Counted from the stretch's first letter, positions 1 through 7,904 are shown. The stretch is DNA of 64,000 nt from Actinomadura sp. HBU206391 (GCF_014323665.1 NZ_JABVEB010000001.1:62001-126000); one strand, 5' to 3'. A program made the numbers and translations. The notes: generated from the sequence alone by a model not told the origin.

Positions 1-166
1 TCTGGGCGAGCGCGAGGCGGAACTGCGGATCCACCGTGCGCCAGAGCTCATCGATGGCGCCGCGGCGGAGCACGTCGACGATGGCGAACGCCAGGGCGGG
101 CAAGCCAGACTCCGCCATCGCGATGGTCTCATCCCAGTCGGGCGAGGTGTCCCCGTCTTCCTGCAT
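1..166 (-). CDS. Partial hypothetical protein, C-terminus beyond window
   Basis: An open minus-strand frame starts at an ATG ending at 166 and runs off the left edge, giving 55 visible residues (begins MQEDGDTSPDWDETIAMAES). The start overlaps the stop of the upstream gene as TGATG, the usual sign of translational coupling. I do not recognise the product. It is acidic at the N-terminus with a helical, alanine/leucine-rich stretch after it. The context is small AICE-type genes downstream of an FtsK-like transfer gene, so it is probably an element gene. The function is unknown. Confidence 0.5.
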   Translation of the reverse strand, partial: MQEDGDTSPDWDETIAMAESGLPALAFAIVDVLRRGAIDELWRTVDPQFRLALAQ

Positions 167-411
167 CAGATGGTGGGCTTGTGGGCTGCAGGGGTCTCGG
201 CTGCCGTCAGCACGGCGGCCGCGCACGCCTTGGAGCATGCGACCGCCGCGAACCGGTGCTGCTGCACAGTGGACTCGCCTTGTCCGACCTGCTGAAGGTA
301 GACCTCGTGGACCTGTACCCAGTGGTACGACATGGTGAGCTCGGAGTGGGTGGGGGACGGGCAATCAGCGTTGGCGCATCTGCTCATCTGCGAACTCCCG
401 GGTTCGGCCAA
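166..411 (-). CDS. Small hypothetical AICE-type protein
   Basis: This encodes 81 residues with paired Cys positions (SRCANADC near residues 10-17 and a later Cys in AVACSKAC). Its stop overlaps the start of the next gene (TGATG). I do not recognise a named family. The Cys/His spacing would suit a small metal-binding protein. It lies in a minus-strand run of small genes downstream of the FtsK/TraB-like remnant. The start is uncertain: an internal Met at residue 9 (MSRCANADC) is an equally plausible start. Confidence 0.5.
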   Translation of the reverse strand: MAEPGSSQMSRCANADCPSPTHSELTMSYHWVQVHEVYLQQVGQGESTVQQHRFAAVACSKACAAAVLTAAETPAAHKPTI

Positions 412-435
412 TGGGGGGAGCCGCAGTCTCTCAAA

Positions 436-693
436 TTAGCGTCGCCGTTTGTGGACGATGCGGACGCCAAAGCGTTCCCGCCGGCCGCTGCCCTTGCACC
501 GCTTGCAGACCCCCCACCGGTTGCGGTTCGAGCCGGGGCTCTGGCCGTTGCCGTCGCATCGCCGGCACCGCCCGTACGGCCCCAGCCGCGCGCTCAGCAG
601 GTAGCCCGCGGTGAACACGAGGACGGTCACGACGACCAAGAGCCGGCCGCCAGCGGTATCGGTGGTGCCAGCAGCGAGGTCGGTAGGGGTCAC
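436..693 (-). CDS. Small membrane protein with two CxxC pairs
   Basis: This encodes 85 residues. One hydrophobic segment (about residues 17-36, LLVVVTVLVFTAGYLLSA) is followed by two zinc-ribbon-like pairs, CRRCDGNG and CKRCKGSG, and a basic tail. The repeated CxxCxGxG pattern resembles DnaJ-type zinc knuckles. Small membrane-anchored proteins of this layout occur next to the transfer gene of actinomycete integrative elements, and here it sits just downstream of the FtsK-like remnant on the same strand. A role in transfer or spread is inferred from position only. Confidence 0.6.
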   Translation of the reverse strand: MTPTDLAAGTTDTAGGRLLVVVTVLVFTAGYLLSARLGPYGRCRRCDGNGQSPGSNRNRWGVCKRCKGSGRRERFGVRIVHKRRR

Positions 694-784
694 GAGGTGC
701 CTCCCGGGGCGGTTGTAGCGTGATGGCGTGAGGGCCGCTAGTCCGCTGGTTGCCTGGTCAGGGCCGCTAGCAGGGTTGCTAGGT

Positions 785-2443
785 CTAGCGGCCAGGGCCG
801 CTGGCCAAGCGACCAGACCAGCGACCCGGGATGTCCGTTTCTGAGCGTTTGCGCTGCGCCTCCTGCAGGGTCTTCAGGTCGACGCCGCGCTTGTTCTTCC
901 GCTCCCCCTGGCTGTCGTCCCGTTCGAGCTGCCGGCGTTTGATCCCGTGGGCGCCCAGTGCGTTGCCGAGGTCCTGCGCGCTCCACCCGGCGTACAGCTC
1001 GGGTGCTCCTGGGCGAGCCGCGTCACGATGACTTCGTTCCACAGCGAGGCCTCGCCCGGACGGAACACCGCGGCCGCGTGGTCGACAAGGGTCTCGGCCG
1101 CGGCGATGACAGACAGCTCGCCGGCGGCGACCCCGGTGAGGGTGCCGGCCGCGCTGCGGAGCTCAAGGGCCCGGTCGGTGACGGCGTCGCCGGCCGGGTT
1201 GTCCAGGTAGTACGTCCGGACGATCTGCACGTCGTCGGCCTCGCCCAGGAGCATCCCGATCCCCAGGTCCTTACGGGAGAACGAGGTGGCCCTGACCCCG
1301 TTCTTGTACTGCGAGGTCCCCAAGATCATGTCGTTGGTGTCCTGGTCAGCGACCCGCAGCGCCATCCGCATCGCCACGTTCGACCGGACCCCGGTCGGAC
1401 AGCTCTTGGAGTTCGGCTTCTGCGTGGCCAGGATCAGGATGATGCCCAGGGCAGGGCCGACCTTGATGATCCGCTCGGCGAGCTCGGCGGCGCGGTCGCC
1501 GAACCCCGGATGCGCGAACAGGTTCTGCGTCCCGTTCACCGCGGCCAGGATCGGCGCCAGGTCGTAGCGAGGGTTCTCGCATAGCTTCCGCGTCACCTTG
1601 TTCTCGGGACAGTCCATCGGGTGCTTGGCGGCGATCTCCTTGATGAGCTCGCTGCGCCGCTCGACCTCCCCGTTGAGGTCTTCCAGGCTACGGAGGCACG
1701 CCTCGATGGCCGGGTCGATGATCCCGGACGCGTAGTGGTGGGAGACCTTCCGTAGCGGCGACAGGTCATCGGTGCCCTTCAGCTCGAACACCCGGAGCTG
1801 GACGATCGGGTCCAGCGCCGCGGCGAGCAGCAGCACCCGGACGCTGAACGTCTTGCCCTGCCTCGGCATCGCCCCGACCAGCAGGTTTTGGAAGATCAGG
1901 GTGACGTTCACCGCGCGGCCTCGGACGTCGACGCCGAGCGGCAACGCCTGGAAGATGTCCGCACGGCCGTCCTTCAGTAGCGGCCACGCGGGCATGTGCA
2001 GCTCCCGCAGCGGCCGGTCGTCGACCCACAGGACCAGCCGCCCGGCGTGCTCGTCCGGGTCGGTCTCCGGCCACGTCGCGCTTGCCGATGATGTCGGCTG
2101 CGGTCTCACCGAACGGCAGGTCGACGTCAGGGCGCCACCCTGGCCCGTCACGGTAGGGGTCGGACACGGAGGTGATGCCCTCCCCACCGGCGGCGAGCGC
2201 CTTGTTCACCTCGGCGATGCCCAGTGACCCCAGGGCCCGGGTCACGATCGGCGCGGTCAGCTTCGGCGCCGAGGCCCCGGCGATGACCGCATGCTCCACG
2301 AACGGCCTGCCGATCGGCCGGCCCAGGTAGCCCAGCAGCATGACCAGCGTGAACACCAGCGGGTACGAGGACGGCGGCGACACCCACACCGGACCAGTCC
2401 TGGCGCCAGTGCCACGTGACCGTCCTGTAGCCGTGATCCTCAC
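785..2443 (-). pseudogene. FtsK/SpoIIIE-type AICE transfer protein (TraB-like), two frameshifts
   Basis: The protein can be followed across three frames. The N-terminal part from the GTG at 2443 has a hydrophobic segment and runs to about 2080 (ends near GETAADIIGKR). The reading then shifts frame (WPETDPDEHAGRLVLWVDD) and continues to about 1015. A second shift leads to the C-terminus (PELYAGWSAQDLGNALGAHG) ending at 785. A Walker A motif (GAMPRQGKT) and a Walker-B-like strand (LGIILILATQKP) are present in the central part, which is typical of the single-protein DNA translocases that move AICEs between mycelia as double-stranded DNA. With two frameshifts it should be inactive unless these are sequencing errors. 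Confidence 0.8.
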
Positions 2444-2446
2444 TGA

Positions 2447-3047
2447 TTACGCAGGCGGGTTGATGATCCGATTCATCTTGCGTCGGTCGATCTGCAAATC
2501 ACGGGCGACGGCACGCTGGCTGGCGCCCGCCTGGTACCGCGCCTGCACCAGTTGCTCCAGCGTTGGTTCCTAGACCGGCGCAATGGGCAGGCTCGGCTCA
2601 GGAGACGGTGCCGTAGGACTACCGAACGTGTCGGACCCCGCCTTCACGTTGCCCTCCGAGCCTGCCCGGATGAGCGTCATGAGCAGCTCGAACGACCCAA
2701 CAAGGGCCAAGACCGGCCAGGCATTGACTAGGGCACCGATAACGCCGCGGTTCAGGCCATGCGCCACATTGGCACCGACCGTGGCCACCATGCCCACCCC
2801 CGAGGCTCCACTTTGCCAACGCTGGTACACGTTGTTTCGGCGCTTGGCGTCGAGGATGACCATCGGCGCGGCCCAGATGAGGCCATCCCCCGGTGAGCGG
2901 TACCAGCCGCGCGGTAGTCCCCGACTCTCCGTGCGAGCGCACCAACTCGTAGGCGTGCCAGCAGGAGGTGACAGCGGCCACGCCGACCACCGCCAAAGCG
3001 GTGATGACCGGGATGGTCGGCTCTGGTTCTACCGGTGGATGATCCAA
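2447..3047 (-). pseudogene. DUF2637-family membrane protein, broken copy
   Basis: This is clearly homologous to the intact gene at 4123-4710. It shares HAYELVRSHGESGTTARLVP and, in another frame, MVILDAKRRN and GANVAHGLN. One frameshift lies near 2870 and one in-frame TAG near 2571. The C-terminal helix-turn-helix tail (SQRAVARDLQIDRRKMNRII) follows in frame and ends at a TAA at 2449-2447, immediately before the FtsK-like start. The family consists of actinobacterial membrane proteins often found on mobile elements; its function is not established. The start at 3047 (TTG) is a guess. Confidence 0.7.
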
Positions 3048-3154
3048 TAAGCGATTACAGATACGAGGCTGGCGCCGAGCGCGGAAGCGATCCCGCGAGT
3101 AAGGGCGAAAAGCGAGGCGTGTACGAGACGGCGGCGCATGGGCTTGCCAAGCAT
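3029..3154 (-). CDS. Possible 41-residue membrane peptide
   Basis: A short frame begins MLGKPMRRRLVHASLFALTR with a purine-rich GAGGAGA just upstream. It contains one predicted membrane helix (ALGASLVSVIAYWIIH) after a basic N-terminus, and it slightly overlaps the presumed start of the broken DUF2637 gene. Positive-inside topology and the Shine-Dalgarno-like sequence favour a real small gene, but no family is recognised and the surroundings are decayed. Confidence 0.35.
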   Translation of the reverse strand: MLGKPMRRRLVHASLFALTRGIASALGASLVSVIAYWIIHR

Positions 3155-3328
3155 GCATTCTCCTCAACTCGAGTCGTGATGTCGTCGTTGTCAATGACAG
3201 CCGTCCGGAGGGTTTTCGGCGATCAGTCGCGCAGTCGGTCAACGACGGGCAAGGTAGTTGACCTGGAGGTTTGACCTCAGGGAGATGTTTTCCGGTTGCG
3301 TTCGGTCCGGATTCGGTAGCGTTTGCGA

Positions 3329-4060
3329 GTGGCTGAGGAGCACAGCAGCAGCACCAAGGTGTTCACTACCGCGTTGCGCGAGCTGTACAAGGCGGCGGGC
3401 TCGCCGCCGTACAAGGCTGTGGTCAAGCGGGCGCAAGTCCAGCAGCCGGCCATATCGATGTCGACCACGTCGCTGAGTGACTGGCTGGCAGGCAAGCATG
3501 TGCCAGCTAAACCCGAGACCGCGAAGTTCTTGGTGCGATATCTGCGGAGTGAAGCAGCACGCCGAAATCGGAGTTTCCGGGTGGCCTCAGATGAGCGGTG
3601 GGAGGAGATGCGCGAGGCGGCGCTCAGGGAACGGAATGAGGGCCGCCAGAGCGGTCGGCCACCCAAGCGACGCGACCGTGACGAGTTCCCCGACAGGCAA
3701 GATACTGACGATGATAGCGAGACCCCTCAACCGGTCTTCGCTACCGTCGAAGAATATGTTACCGAACGCTTTATCCCCATGTATCGCCGTATCCTCGGCA
3801 GCGAATTCCGGTGGTGTCCTCGCTGGTGGGAGCATGCCGAAGCGATCTCCCGACTGACGGCGATATGGCACTCATGGGAAGTTAAACGACTGGAACCTGG
3901 TACCGGAATACCCGAGTGGTACAGAGATTACTTGGACCCACAGCTTCCAATCTTGATGGGCCCAAATGGGCCGTTCGCGATGTGCAACGAATACGAGCAT
4001 AAAGAAATTTCTCAGGCGCGACTTGTTCCAGCCCCTGATGGGTATTGGGATCCGTCATGA
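3329..4060 (+). CDS. HTH-like N-terminus fused to DUF4913 domain
   Basis: About 243 residues from a GTG start. Residues 10-75 resemble the helical DNA-binding segment used by many actinobacterial regulators (LRELYKAAGS, then SMSTTSLSDWLAGKHVPAKP). A charged linker (about 90-135) follows, then a DUF4913 domain (ATVEEYVTERFIPMYRRIL, WCPRWWEHAEAISRLTAIWH, and the ending PEWYRDYLDPQLPILMGPNG). DUF4913 proteins are common on actinomycete AICEs and plasmids, with unknown role. The fusion to a putative DNA-binding segment suggests a regulatory or replication accessory role, which is inference. It is transcribed opposite to the transfer genes. GC content appears lower than in the core genes. Confidence 0.65.
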   Translation: MAEEHSSSTKVFTTALRELYKAAGSPPYKAVVKRAQVQQPAISMSTTSLSDWLAGKHVPAKPETAKFLVRYLRSEAARRNRSFRVASDERWEEMREAALRERNEGRQSGRPPKRRDRDEFPDRQDTDDDSETPQPVFATVEEYVTERFIPMYRRILGSEFRWCPRWWEHAEAISRLTAIWHSWEVKRLEPGTGIPEWYRDYLDPQLPILMGPNGPFAMCNEYEHKEISQARLVPAPDGYWDPS

Positions 4061-4122
4061 CACTTCCGCCCAGTATGAGAAGAGCCCTCCACCAAGAGAT
4101 TTTGGTGTAGGACCTCTCTACT

Positions 4123-4710
4123 TCATGCGGGTTGGTCAATGATGCGTTTGACTTTGCGGCGGTCGATCTTCAGTTCACGAGCGATGGCTCGTTGACTTTC
4201 GCCCGCTCCGTGCCGCACGCGCACCATCTGCTCCAGAGTTGGCGTCTCCGACGGCTCAAGTGGTGCATCGCGTTCTGCCGCTGGCGGAGCATGGCTCTCA
4301 GCCTCATCTGGCGCCGATTCCATCGTGCTGGCTTCGGACCTGATCAGCATCATGAGCAACTCGTAGGAACCGACGAGCGCCAGAGCGGGCCACGCGCTGA
4401 CCAGGGCACCGATCGGTCCGTGGCCCATCCCGTGCGCCAGGTTGGCGCCGACAGTCGCCACGATCCCGACGCCCAGGCTCCAGCCAGCCAACGGTGGAAC
4501 ACGTCGGTCGCGCCGATTGGCATCGAGGATCACCATCGACGCGGCCCAGATGAGACCGTCCACGGTGACGGGCACCAGCCGGGCTGTTGGACCGGACTCC
4601 CCGTGAGTGACAACGAGTTCGTACGCGTGGCGATAAGAGATGATCGTGGCTACCACGGCGACGGTCAGCACCGCCACCGCCGTCGTGATCCGGATGAGTC
4701 GATCGATCAT
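4123..4710 (-). CDS. DUF2637-family membrane protein with C-terminal HTH
   Basis: About 195 residues starting MIDRLIRITT. This ATG overlaps the stop of the upstream gene as ATGA, which decides the start. Four hydrophobic segments are visible (residues about 5-25, 48-60, 74-92 and 98-118). They are followed by a charged proline-rich linker and a C-terminal helix-turn-helix (residues about 170-193, SQRAIARELKIDRRKVKRII). It is the intact homologue of the broken gene at 2447-3047. The family is found on actinomycete mobile elements. A membrane-tethered DNA-binding role is suggested by the architecture but not demonstrated. Confidence 0.75.
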   Translation of the reverse strand: MIDRLIRITTAVAVLTVAVVATIISYRHAYELVVTHGESGPTARLVPVTVDGLIWAASMVILDANRRDRRVPPLAGWSLGVGIVATVGANLAHGMGHGPIGALVSAWPALALVGSYELLMMLIRSEASTMESAPDEAESHAPPAAERDAPLEPSETPTLEQMVRVRHGAGESQRAIARELKIDRRKVKRIIDQPA

Positions 4711-5021
4711 CGGCTTTCCCGCAGGCGCATCCAACGCTCCTCGCTGATCGGGCGAAGCTCGCTGGAGTCACGGAAGCATGCAGGACACAGAAGGTCCTCC
4801 GGCGCGTCTCCGTTCGGCACGTTCGGACCGGGCTCGGCAAAATCGAGTACCTTGACGACGACGTAGCACTCATCCGGGCAGCACTGGCGCAAGATCGAGC
4901 CGGGCAGCCATGCCCACGTGCACCGGTCGTGGGCGTCGGCACCACAGGGCGGATACCAGACCAGCAACGTGCTGCCATTGGGAAACTGAGGGTCGTTCTC
5001 TTCGTTGATCTTGTTTCTCAT
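4707..5021 (-). CDS. Cysteine-rich hypothetical AICE protein
   Basis: This encodes 104 residues with six Cys, several paired or closely spaced (CGADAHDRC, QCCPDEC, LLCPAC), compatible with a zinc-binding fold. It precedes and overlaps the DUF2637 gene by 4 bp, so the two are probably co-translated. It is the first gene after the GGGAGCC-rich region at 5025-5140, which may contain its promoter. No function is recognised. Confidence 0.6.
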   Translation of the reverse strand: MRNKINEENDPQFPNGSTLLVWYPPCGADAHDRCTWAWLPGSILRQCCPDECYVVVKVLDFAEPGPNVPNGDAPEDLLCPACFRDSSELRPISEERWMRLRESR

Positions 5022-5024
5022 GGG

Positions 5025-5140
5025 GGCTCCCCTCCCGCCGGGAGGGAGCCACGGGAGCCATCTCGGGAGCCAATGCCTCCAAGCTCCCTCGGACCCGCCG
5101 CGACTCCCTCAGGGCATTGGTGCAGGTGAGGGGCTCCCCG
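5025..5140. promoter_or_regulatory. Cluster of GGGAGCC motifs upstream of AICE genes
   Basis: The heptamer GGGAGCC occurs at 5044, 5053 and 5065. Its complement or near-complement occurs at 5025-5031, 5083-5088 and 5131-5138. The first and second copies form an inverted repeat (5025-5050) close to the start of the gene ending at 5021. Such clustering next to the first gene of an element suggests an operator or origin-type region, but no binding protein is identified. Confidence 0.4.
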
Positions 5141-5224
5141 ATCGACTCAGGCAGACCTAGATCGACTCACCGGAATTGCTTCGGGACGAAGAGGTCGTGG
5201 GTTCAAATCCCGCCACCCCGACCA
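5119..5224 (+). repeat. AICE attachment site, tRNA-Pro 3' half (copy 1)
   Basis: Bases 5180-5224 are the 3' half of a tRNA-Pro, from the anticodon loop (TTCGGGA, anticodon CGG) through the T arm GGGTTCAAATCCC to an encoded CCA. The 43 bp at 5180-5222 are repeated without a mismatch at 7155-7197. The preceding 5119-5169 is nearly repeated at 10757-10807 and carries two GATCGACTCA motifs 20 bp apart (5140, 5160), with a third related copy at 5279. No 5' half of the tRNA is present. The reading is an attR-type scar of tRNA-Pro integration, with candidate integrase arm sites. Confidence 0.75.
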
Positions 5225-5229
5225 GGTCA

Positions 5230-5263
5230 GAGGCCCTGTACCGCTCCGGTACAGGGCCTCTTT
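5230..5263 (+). terminator. Terminator after tRNA-Pro remnant
   Basis: A 13-bp stem (core AGGCCCTGTACC pairing GGTACAGGGCCT) with a very short loop is followed by TTTCT. It lies 6 bp after the CCA of the tRNA-Pro 3' half and matches a tRNA transcript terminator. Confidence 0.8.
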
Positions 5264-5409
5264 CTATGCTGGGCCGCCTAACGACTCAAGCTAGGTCGAC
5301 TTCCAACGCCCCGCCGATGATCTCGGCCCCTACGTGATGACCGGACGCAGCTCGTGAAGGTAGACCGCCTCCGTCGTCGCCGTCGTCGTGTGCCCGACCG
5401 AACGCGAGA

Positions 5410-5517
5410 GCCTCGGCCGACGAGGTCGCGACGTTCGTCGCCTTCCTCCTCAGCAACGAGGCGGCGTTCATAACCGGTGCCGCCCTCGCGATCGACGGGG
5501 GCGGCACGGCGGGGTGA
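5410..5517 (+). pseudogene. C-terminal remnant of a short-chain dehydrogenase
   Basis: An open frame reading ASADEVATFVAFLLSNEAAF and ITGAALAIDGGGTAG before a TGA is the standard C-terminus of an SDR oxidoreductase (segment before and including the ITG-DGG motif). No nucleotide-binding GxxxGxG region or start codon is present upstream, so only about 35 residues of the original roughly 250 remain. It lies between attachment-site copies 1 and 2. Confidence 0.7.
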
Positions 5518-5644
5518 GACGGCGGGCGCGACGCGGCGTCAGCGCGTCGCGCCCGCGGAGGCGGACGGGGATCCGGAGGCTGGCGCGGGCCCGACGGATT
5601 CTACGGCTGTGGTCATGGCGATCCTTGAATGTCCTTCGCGGGCC

Positions 5645-6037
5645 TCAGAACATGCCGTTCGGGTTCGCGGACCGCTCAGGGATCGGCTGCATGACGTCCC
5701 AGTGCTCGACGATACGGTCGCCGTCGAACCGGAAGATGTCGACGATGGCGGTACCGGTCTGGCCGGGCACCCGCACGCCGTGGACGTGCGCGACGACGTA
5801 GTCGCCCTCGGCGACGATCCGCTTGACCTCGGCGCGGAGGCCGGGGAACTCCTCGGCGATCTGCGTGACGAACCCCTTGAAGCCCTCGACGCCGTCGGCG
5901 ATCCGCGGGTTGTGCTGGACGTAGCGGTCGCCGATAAGAGCTGACGCGGCGGCGAAGTCCTTGTTGTTCAGGCCAGCCTCGTAGAAGGCGAGGACGGTCT
6001 GTTTGTTCCTCTCGAGCTGCTCGGACGTGGTGTCCAT
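5645..6037 (-). CDS. SnoaL-like ester cyclase/NTF2-fold protein
   Basis: 130 residues starting MDTTSEQLERNK. The pattern AFYEAGLNNKDFAAASALIG, YVQHNP, and the closing FRFDGDRIVEHWDVMQPIPE identifies the SnoaL-like polyketide cyclase/ester cyclase branch of the NTF2 fold. Such proteins form a small alpha+beta cone binding hydrophobic or polyketide-like molecules; many have no known substrate. The gene is divergent from a TetR regulator, with a 26-bp palindrome between them, so repression by that regulator is likely. The ATG at 6037 was chosen because the upstream frame runs through the operator. Confidence 0.8.
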   Translation of the reverse strand: MDTTSEQLERNKQTVLAFYEAGLNNKDFAAASALIGDRYVQHNPRIADGVEGFKGFVTQIAEEFPGLRAEVKRIVAEGDYVVAHVHGVRVPGQTGTAIVDIFRFDGDRIVEHWDVMQPIPERSANPNGMF

Positions 6038-6073
6038 GGTGATGCCTCTCCGTAAGTGAACGACTGTTGTGTT

Positions 6074-6109
6074 ACAACTGTAGCCTAACGGCCGTTCCTC
6101 TACAATTGC
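6074..6109. promoter_or_regulatory. TetR-type operator palindrome
   Basis: A palindrome centred at 6091.5 has arms TGTAG (6079-6083) and CTACA (6100-6104) around a perfect inner AACGGCCGTT (6087-6096). Partial symmetry extends outward (ACAAC/ATTGC). It lies between the divergent SnoaL-like gene (start 6037) and tetR (start 6114), close enough to both starts to control both. The cognate regulator is inferred to be the adjacent TetR. Confidence 0.7.
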
Positions 6110-6113
6110 GGTC

Positions 6114-6734
6114 ATGGACTCGACTTCCTCGGTCAGGCGCGGCAGCCGGGACCGCAACCCGCGGGGCCAGGGCGAACGCCTGCGGGCGGACATCGTCACG
6201 GCCGCCCTGCGCATGCTCGACGAGCTGGCCGACGACGAGGCGCTGTCGCTACGCGCCGTCGCGCGCGAGGTCGGTATCGCCGCGACGTCCGTCTACATCC
6301 ACTTCGCCGACCGCGACGCCCTGGTGCTTGCCGCCATCCGGCGCTGCAACGACGACCTGTTGCGCGCCGTCGACGAGGCCGGGGCCGCCTCCGACGATCC
6401 GGTGCAGCTGCTGCGCGCCCGCACCGTGCTGCTCGGCACCTGGGCCCACCGGCACCCGGGCCTGTACAAGGTGCTGCACGAGAGCACGCTCAACCGGCGC
6501 ACCGACATGTCGTTCAAGAACGAGCTGGCAGAGCGGACCACCGCCGCGATCCAGCGGTGCATGGATGCCGGGCTCGCGCCGATCGACGACGCCGCAACCG
6601 TCACGTTCGACCTGCGCGCGGCCGTCCACGGCACCGTCTCGATGCGCGTCAACCAGCCCGATCTGCCATGGCCACCGCTGGAGGAGCAAGTCGACCGCTT
6701 CCTGGTCAAGCTCGTCGGCGTCCGTATGGCATGA
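6114..6734 (+). CDS. TetR/AcrR family transcriptional regulator
   Basis: 206 residues. An N-terminal TetR helix-turn-helix lies at about residues 22-70 (LRADIVTAALRMLDE, LSLRAVAREVGIAATSVYIH, FADRDAL). The C-terminal ligand domain (GTWAHRHPGLYKVLHES) resembles the WHG-type TetR C-terminal domain. It is divergent from the SnoaL-like gene with a strong palindrome in the 76-bp gap, so it probably represses both its own gene and the neighbour. The ligand is unknown. Confidence 0.85.
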   Translation: MDSTSSVRRGSRDRNPRGQGERLRADIVTAALRMLDELADDEALSLRAVAREVGIAATSVYIHFADRDALVLAAIRRCNDDLLRAVDEAGAASDDPVQLLRARTVLLGTWAHRHPGLYKVLHESTLNRRTDMSFKNELAERTTAAIQRCMDAGLAPIDDAATVTFDLRAAVHGTVSMRVNQPDLPWPPLEEQVDRFLVKLVGVRMA

Positions 6735-7154
6735 TCGCTGTGGCTGCCCAGTCGGACGCCGCTCGCATGGGTCGAATAGCCCGTTACGTTCACCTGGTGG
6801 CGTGTGGCCAGCCCCTCCGGCGTCTGATGCCCGGGTAGATCGCGCCCGCGGACGGTCTACGTCAATTCCGCCACCGCTCACCCCGCTGTAGAGATCCTCG
6901 AGCGTTTTGAATCAGAGGCGTATGCATCCCATGTATCTCATGTATCCCTGAGGCGCTGACCAGGACAAACGCGGGATAAATCTTGGATACACGTATGACT
7001 GCACGTGATCTGAGCAGATGTACGGATGGGCCGCCTGAAAGGCCGCCTACTTCTGCGGTCAACCACGAACGTCGACGAACTCCGCTGATGGCGTCTGCGC
7101 CGGTCGCGCTCCTGCTCGGGCAGGGAAGCGCAGGTCACCCGAGCCTGGGATTCA
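6735..7154. other. Non-coding stretch between tetR and attachment copy 2
   Basis: No convincing gene is seen. The stretch is less GC-rich around 6890-7010 (for example repeated GTATGCATCCCATGTATC-like bases at 6917-6934) and holds no recognisable protein remnant. It ends at the tRNA-Pro 3'-half repeat. Confidence 0.5.
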
Positions 7155-7197
7155 TTCGGGACGAAGAGGTCGTGGGTTCAAATCCCGCCACCCCGAC
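7155..7197 (+). repeat. AICE attachment site, tRNA-Pro 3' half (copy 2)
   Basis: A 43-bp match, without mismatch by eye, to 5180-5222. It runs from the anticodon loop TTCGGGACGAAG through the T arm to the acceptor strand CACCCCGAC. The CCA is not preserved (ACA follows). The integrase remnant ends 37 bp to the right, on the opposite strand, as expected for an AICE attL/attP junction where int abuts the core site. Confidence 0.75.
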
Positions 7198-7233
7198 ACA
7201 GGTCAGGCCCCTTTCGGGGCTTGGCCCGGAGAA

Positions 7234-7721
7234 CTAAAACGTTCTCCTGTGGGAATTCTGTGGGACGATCTTCGGATCGTCCCACTTTCCTTTCTGGGCA
7301 CGGGCCATCAGAACCTCGTCGAGGGCGATCATCAGAGACCGTGGATTCATCGCCAGACGAGCGTCCAGCGCCGCGAACCACCGCTCGGGAGCTGATCGCA
7401 CACCTCCGTCCGCATGGTCTGCGTCACATGTGAGTACCGGCCGCCGATCCCCTCCAGCTCGTGACCGAGTCGCTCATGGCCGAGGACCTCCGGCGTACGC
7501 AGCTCGGCCATCAGCGTCTTGTGGGAGTGCCGCAGACCGTGGGGTGTTAGCCCGCGGGCGATCGGCGTCCAGTTCGCTTCCGCGCGGCCGGCGGCGTTCC
7601 GGCCGCGGACTGGCACACCGGGGAACGGGTCGGCGAGCAGCGGCACCGGCCGGGCCTTCTGCGGGCTCTTGGGCGGGAACCACCCCGTCGCCGCCGGTTG
7701 AAAGATCCAAGTCGCGAATCC
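7234..7721 (-). pseudogene. Tyrosine site-specific integrase remnant (C-terminal part)
   Basis: The catalytic C-terminal motifs of an AICE/phage tyrosine recombinase are visible. These are the box HGLRHSHKT (Arg and His of the active site) and RLGHELEGIGGRYSHVT with the nucleophilic Tyr. The preceding region (QPAATGWFPPKSPQKARP) is integrase-like, but the N-terminal arm and core-binding domains are missing. Near 7385 the frame shifts, and the natural tail (ALDARLAMNPRSL to NSHRRTF) ends at a TAG at 7236-7234. The same tail is found again after attachment copy 3. It is non-functional. Confidence 0.8.
7260..7285 (+). terminator. UUCG-loop terminator inside the integrase tail (copy 2)
   Basis: An 11-bp perfect stem, GTGGGACGATC and GATCGTCCCAC, is closed by a TTCG tetraloop and followed on the plus strand by TTTCCTTTC. 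It lies antisense within the last codons of the integrase remnant, downstream of the tRNA-Pro sequence. The homologous hairpin at 10923-10948 carries two compensatory pair changes, so the structure itself has been maintained. Confidence 0.7.
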
Positions 7722-7757
7722 GCTCCGTCGCCAGTGAGCAGCGACGGCCGCGTGGAC

Positions 7758-7904
7758 CCGGCCGCCGCGAACGAACCCGAGACCAGCGATCGCGTCCTCG
7801 ACCAGGACCCGGGTTCTCTCGGCCACCCGCTCGGGCCGGTTAAGGACGTTCGACACCGTCTCGGCCGAGACGCCGGCGCGGCGGGCGACGTCGGCAAGGC
7901 CCGC
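7758..7904 (-). pseudogene. Isolated LacI-type HTH fragment
   Basis: About 49 residues, GLADVARRAGVSAETVSNVL then NRPERVAERTRVLVEDAIAG LGFVRGG, are a textbook LacI-family N-terminal DNA-binding domain. No periplasmic-binding-like ligand domain follows. Instead the frame runs directly into integrase sequence. It is a gene fragment trapped between other remnants, although a stand-alone HTH peptide cannot be excluded. Confidence 0.65.
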
